From NCBI GenBank assembly GCA_041741415.1, contig JBGSKC010000035.1:186001-250000 (forward strand): a DNA stretch of 64,000 nt. The letters are read 5' to 3'. The stretch is from JANQTF01 sp041741415 (GTDB taxonomy: Bacteria > Bacteroidota > Bacteroidia > J057). The translations under genes and the position numbers were made by a program. Positions within the stretch are counted from its first letter, which is position 1. The number at the start of each line of letters is the position of its first letter. The notes beneath the pieces are model-generated. The model was not told where the DNA came from. It made no database searches and saw only the letters and a program-made list of their open reading frames with translations. Of this stretch, positions 62,777-64,000 are shown in pieces.

Positions 62777-63448
62777 TTACATCCCCAACCCAAACCCGAC
62801 CTGTACCTGGGCTGACGGCAGGAAGGTCCAGCCGGGCTTGAGGGGCCAGCGCGGCGGCAGACTGCTGTCAGGGTGGAGGTACTGGCAGCCCAGACCAAGG
62901 GAGGCATCGAGGTAGCCGAAGGTCCAGAGGCGCTGCTGAAAGCCCAGCGTGGGCGACAAGGCAAGGTTGTCGCTGAGAAACTGGTTGGACAGCCCTGGGT
63001 GCTGGCTGGAAGGCAGCAGCAGGGTGCTGATTTCGAGGGTCCAGTAAACGGCGGAAAAGCCCGAGGCTGTGTGCACGGGTTCATGGCCTTCGAGCAGGCG
63101 GCGATAGAAGCGGGGGGCCAGCGAGATGTGCATTCCGCCTGATTCGGACTGGATCATGGGCAGGAGGCCGTCTTTTGGCAGGGCAACATAGCGGCTGCTC
63201 CATTCGCCAAGCACTGTCCAGTTGCGCGAAATTTTTCCCTCTATCCCCAGGCGGGCCGTTCCTCCCCAGCCCCAGCCATTTTTCCAGCGAAACAGCGAAC
63301 CACAATCCACCCTGAGCAGGACCCGCTCCTGGTGGATGGCTTTGGCCACGCGGATGAGGCTGTCGCGGACTGCTTCCAGCGAGGATTGTGCCCGGACTGG
63401 CAGCTGGCAGACCAGGAAGCTGAACACAAGCAAAAGTCGAAGCAACAT
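62777..63448 (-). CDS. Predicted outer-membrane beta-barrel protein
   Basis: A 223-residue protein from the ATG at 63448 with a signal peptide (LLRLLLVFSFLVCQLPVRAQ). The mature part alternates hydrophobic and polar residues over about eight strands (WGGTARLGIEGKISRNWTVLGEWSSRYVAL, MHISLAPRFYRRLL, FGYLDASLGLGCQYL) and ends in an aromatic/hydrophobic C-terminal strand (SAQVQVGFGLGM). This is the pattern of a small outer-membrane barrel, as is frequent in Bacteroidota. Specificity is unknown. It converges on the zinc-ribbon gene with a 10-bp gap. Confidence 0.65.
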   Translation of the reverse strand: MLLRLLLVFSFLVCQLPVRAQSSLEAVRDSLIRVAKAIHQERVLLRVDCGSLFRWKNGWGWGGTARLGIEGKISRNWTVLGEWSSRYVALPKDGLLPMIQSESGGMHISLAPRFYRRLLEGHEPVHTASGFSAVYWTLEISTLLLPSSQHPGLSNQFLSDNLALSPTLGFQQRLWTFGYLDASLGLGCQYLHPDSSLPPRWPLKPGWTFLPSAQVQVGFGLGM

Positions 63449-63541
63449 GGGCAAAAATGGTTGGCTTTGATAGCTTGGCAGGAAAGGGGCTGAGAATTAG
63501 CGCCAGGGAAAGCAGCGGCGAAACTTTCCTACAACATACAA

Positions 63542-63573
63542 AACCCCGGGCAATGTTTCCATGGTCCGGGGTT
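63542..63573 (-). terminator. Hairpin after the haem-binding protein gene
   Basis: AACCCCGG (63542-63549) pairs with CCGGGGTT (63566-63573) around a 16-nt loop. Read on the minus strand it lies 22 bp after the gene's stop and is followed by TTTTG, a modest T tract. Confidence 0.55.
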
Positions 63574-63594
63574 GAGAGTTGACTGAATGACAGA

Positions 63595-63969
63595 TTACCT
63601 CGACAGTTTTTTGCTCATGTTTCCTGCCCACTTAGCGAGAAGGGCCGTTTCGGCATCGGTGAGTTTCATGTCGGGGTTGCGCTCCACCATGCGGGCAGGT
63701 GGCATGGAACCCTCTTCAAGAACTTTTTCGATGGCGGCAAATTTGTCTGCCTGGAGGTCGGTGCTCAACGAATCGAGCTGGTCCCAGCGAAGGGCAGCCT
63801 TGGCTTTGTCGGAGCGGCCTTCGGCACTGTGGCAGCCATAGCACTTGGCTTCGATGACAGCGTTGGCTTTTTTGGGGATTTTGACCTTGGGTGCCGGGGC
63901 CAGGGCAGAGGCGCTAAGCAGAATGGCCATTCCTGCGAGCGCGCAAGTTGCAAGGAGAGATTGTCTCAT
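63595..63969 (-). CDS. Exported haem-binding (c-type-like) protein
   Basis: A 124-residue protein with a signal peptide (LLATCALAGMAILLSASALA). Residues about 43-47 hold the haem motif CYGCH within VIEAKCYGCHSAEG, and a downstream Met in EEGSMPPARMVERNP is a plausible axial ligand. The layout (CxxCH, then WDQL, a helix and a Lys/Leu-rich end LTDAETALLAKWA) matches the Haem_bd family of Bacteroidota periplasmic cytochromes. It is probably a periplasmic electron carrier or haem sensor. Its upstream region runs off the window edge at 64000. Confidence 0.88.
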   Translation of the reverse strand: MRQSLLATCALAGMAILLSASALAPAPKVKIPKKANAVIEAKCYGCHSAEGRSDKAKAALRWDQLDSLSTDLQADKFAAIEKVLEEGSMPPARMVERNPDMKLTDAETALLAKWAGNMSKKLSR

Positions 63970-64000
63970 AGCAGAGAGAAATAGGTGTGAAGTGATTGGA

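Overview
The window looks like a chromosome segment of a moderately GC-rich Bacteroidota, probably close to Saprospiria. This is judged from gene content only; there is no rRNA in the window. The pointers are two intact proteins ending in a type IX secretion (T9SS) sorting domain plus the decayed tail of a third, Bacteroidota-type promoter boxes (TTTG, then TAnnTTTG), many SPII lipoproteins, and DUF5684, DUF547 and Rpn-type families. No tRNA, rRNA or CRISPR array was seen.

Layout. (1) 1-4146: four tightly overlapping phage or tail-fibre-like genes closed by a terminator, butted against an MFS transporter gene that lacks its first two membrane helices, so probably the edge of an inserted element. 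(2) 5240-8156: a lipoprotein, a DUF234-type ATPase with a hairpin-repeat array over its promoter, and a methyltransferase. (3) 8303-11516: a nucleotide-sugar cassette (DegT aminotransferase, methyltransferase, NAD-dependent epimerase). (4) 11519-15711: an orphan TPR histidine kinase, a DUF5684 membrane protein and glycerol kinase. (5) 15880-22320: a GbsR/MarR-type regulator with an upstream palindrome, then a complete TolC / membrane-fusion / RND efflux operon ending in a strong terminator. (6) 22320-31170: a small secreted protein, a dead T9SS tail, a T9SS protein, then envelope-glycan genes (GT4, GT-C-like membrane protein, Wzx-like flippase, GmhA-like isomerase) and a putative metalloprotease lipoprotein. 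(7) 31303-45787: mscL, a DUF255 thioredoxin-fold lipoprotein, a GT2, a DUF547 protein, metG, a cNMP-binding/P-loop-like fusion, a broken Rpn nuclease gene, a T9SS endonuclease I, an MscS channel, a GT4 and a lipoprotein.

(8) 45989-61344 is the most unusual part: five same-strand genes covering 15.4 kb that encode proteins of 386, 1140, 1122, 1813 and 619 residues. The first has a His...Cys arrangement like clan CD (caspase/CHAT/gingipain) peptidases, the second carries a DUF6603-like beta-rich region, and the third has two central membrane helices. The other two match no characterised family I know. Spacing and a 4-bp start/stop overlap indicate one transcription unit. None has an evident signal peptide, so I infer a cytoplasmic or inner-membrane assembly of unknown function, possibly with a protease as effector or maturase. 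(9) 61699-63969: a zinc-ribbon membrane protein, a predicted outer-membrane barrel and a haem-binding protein.
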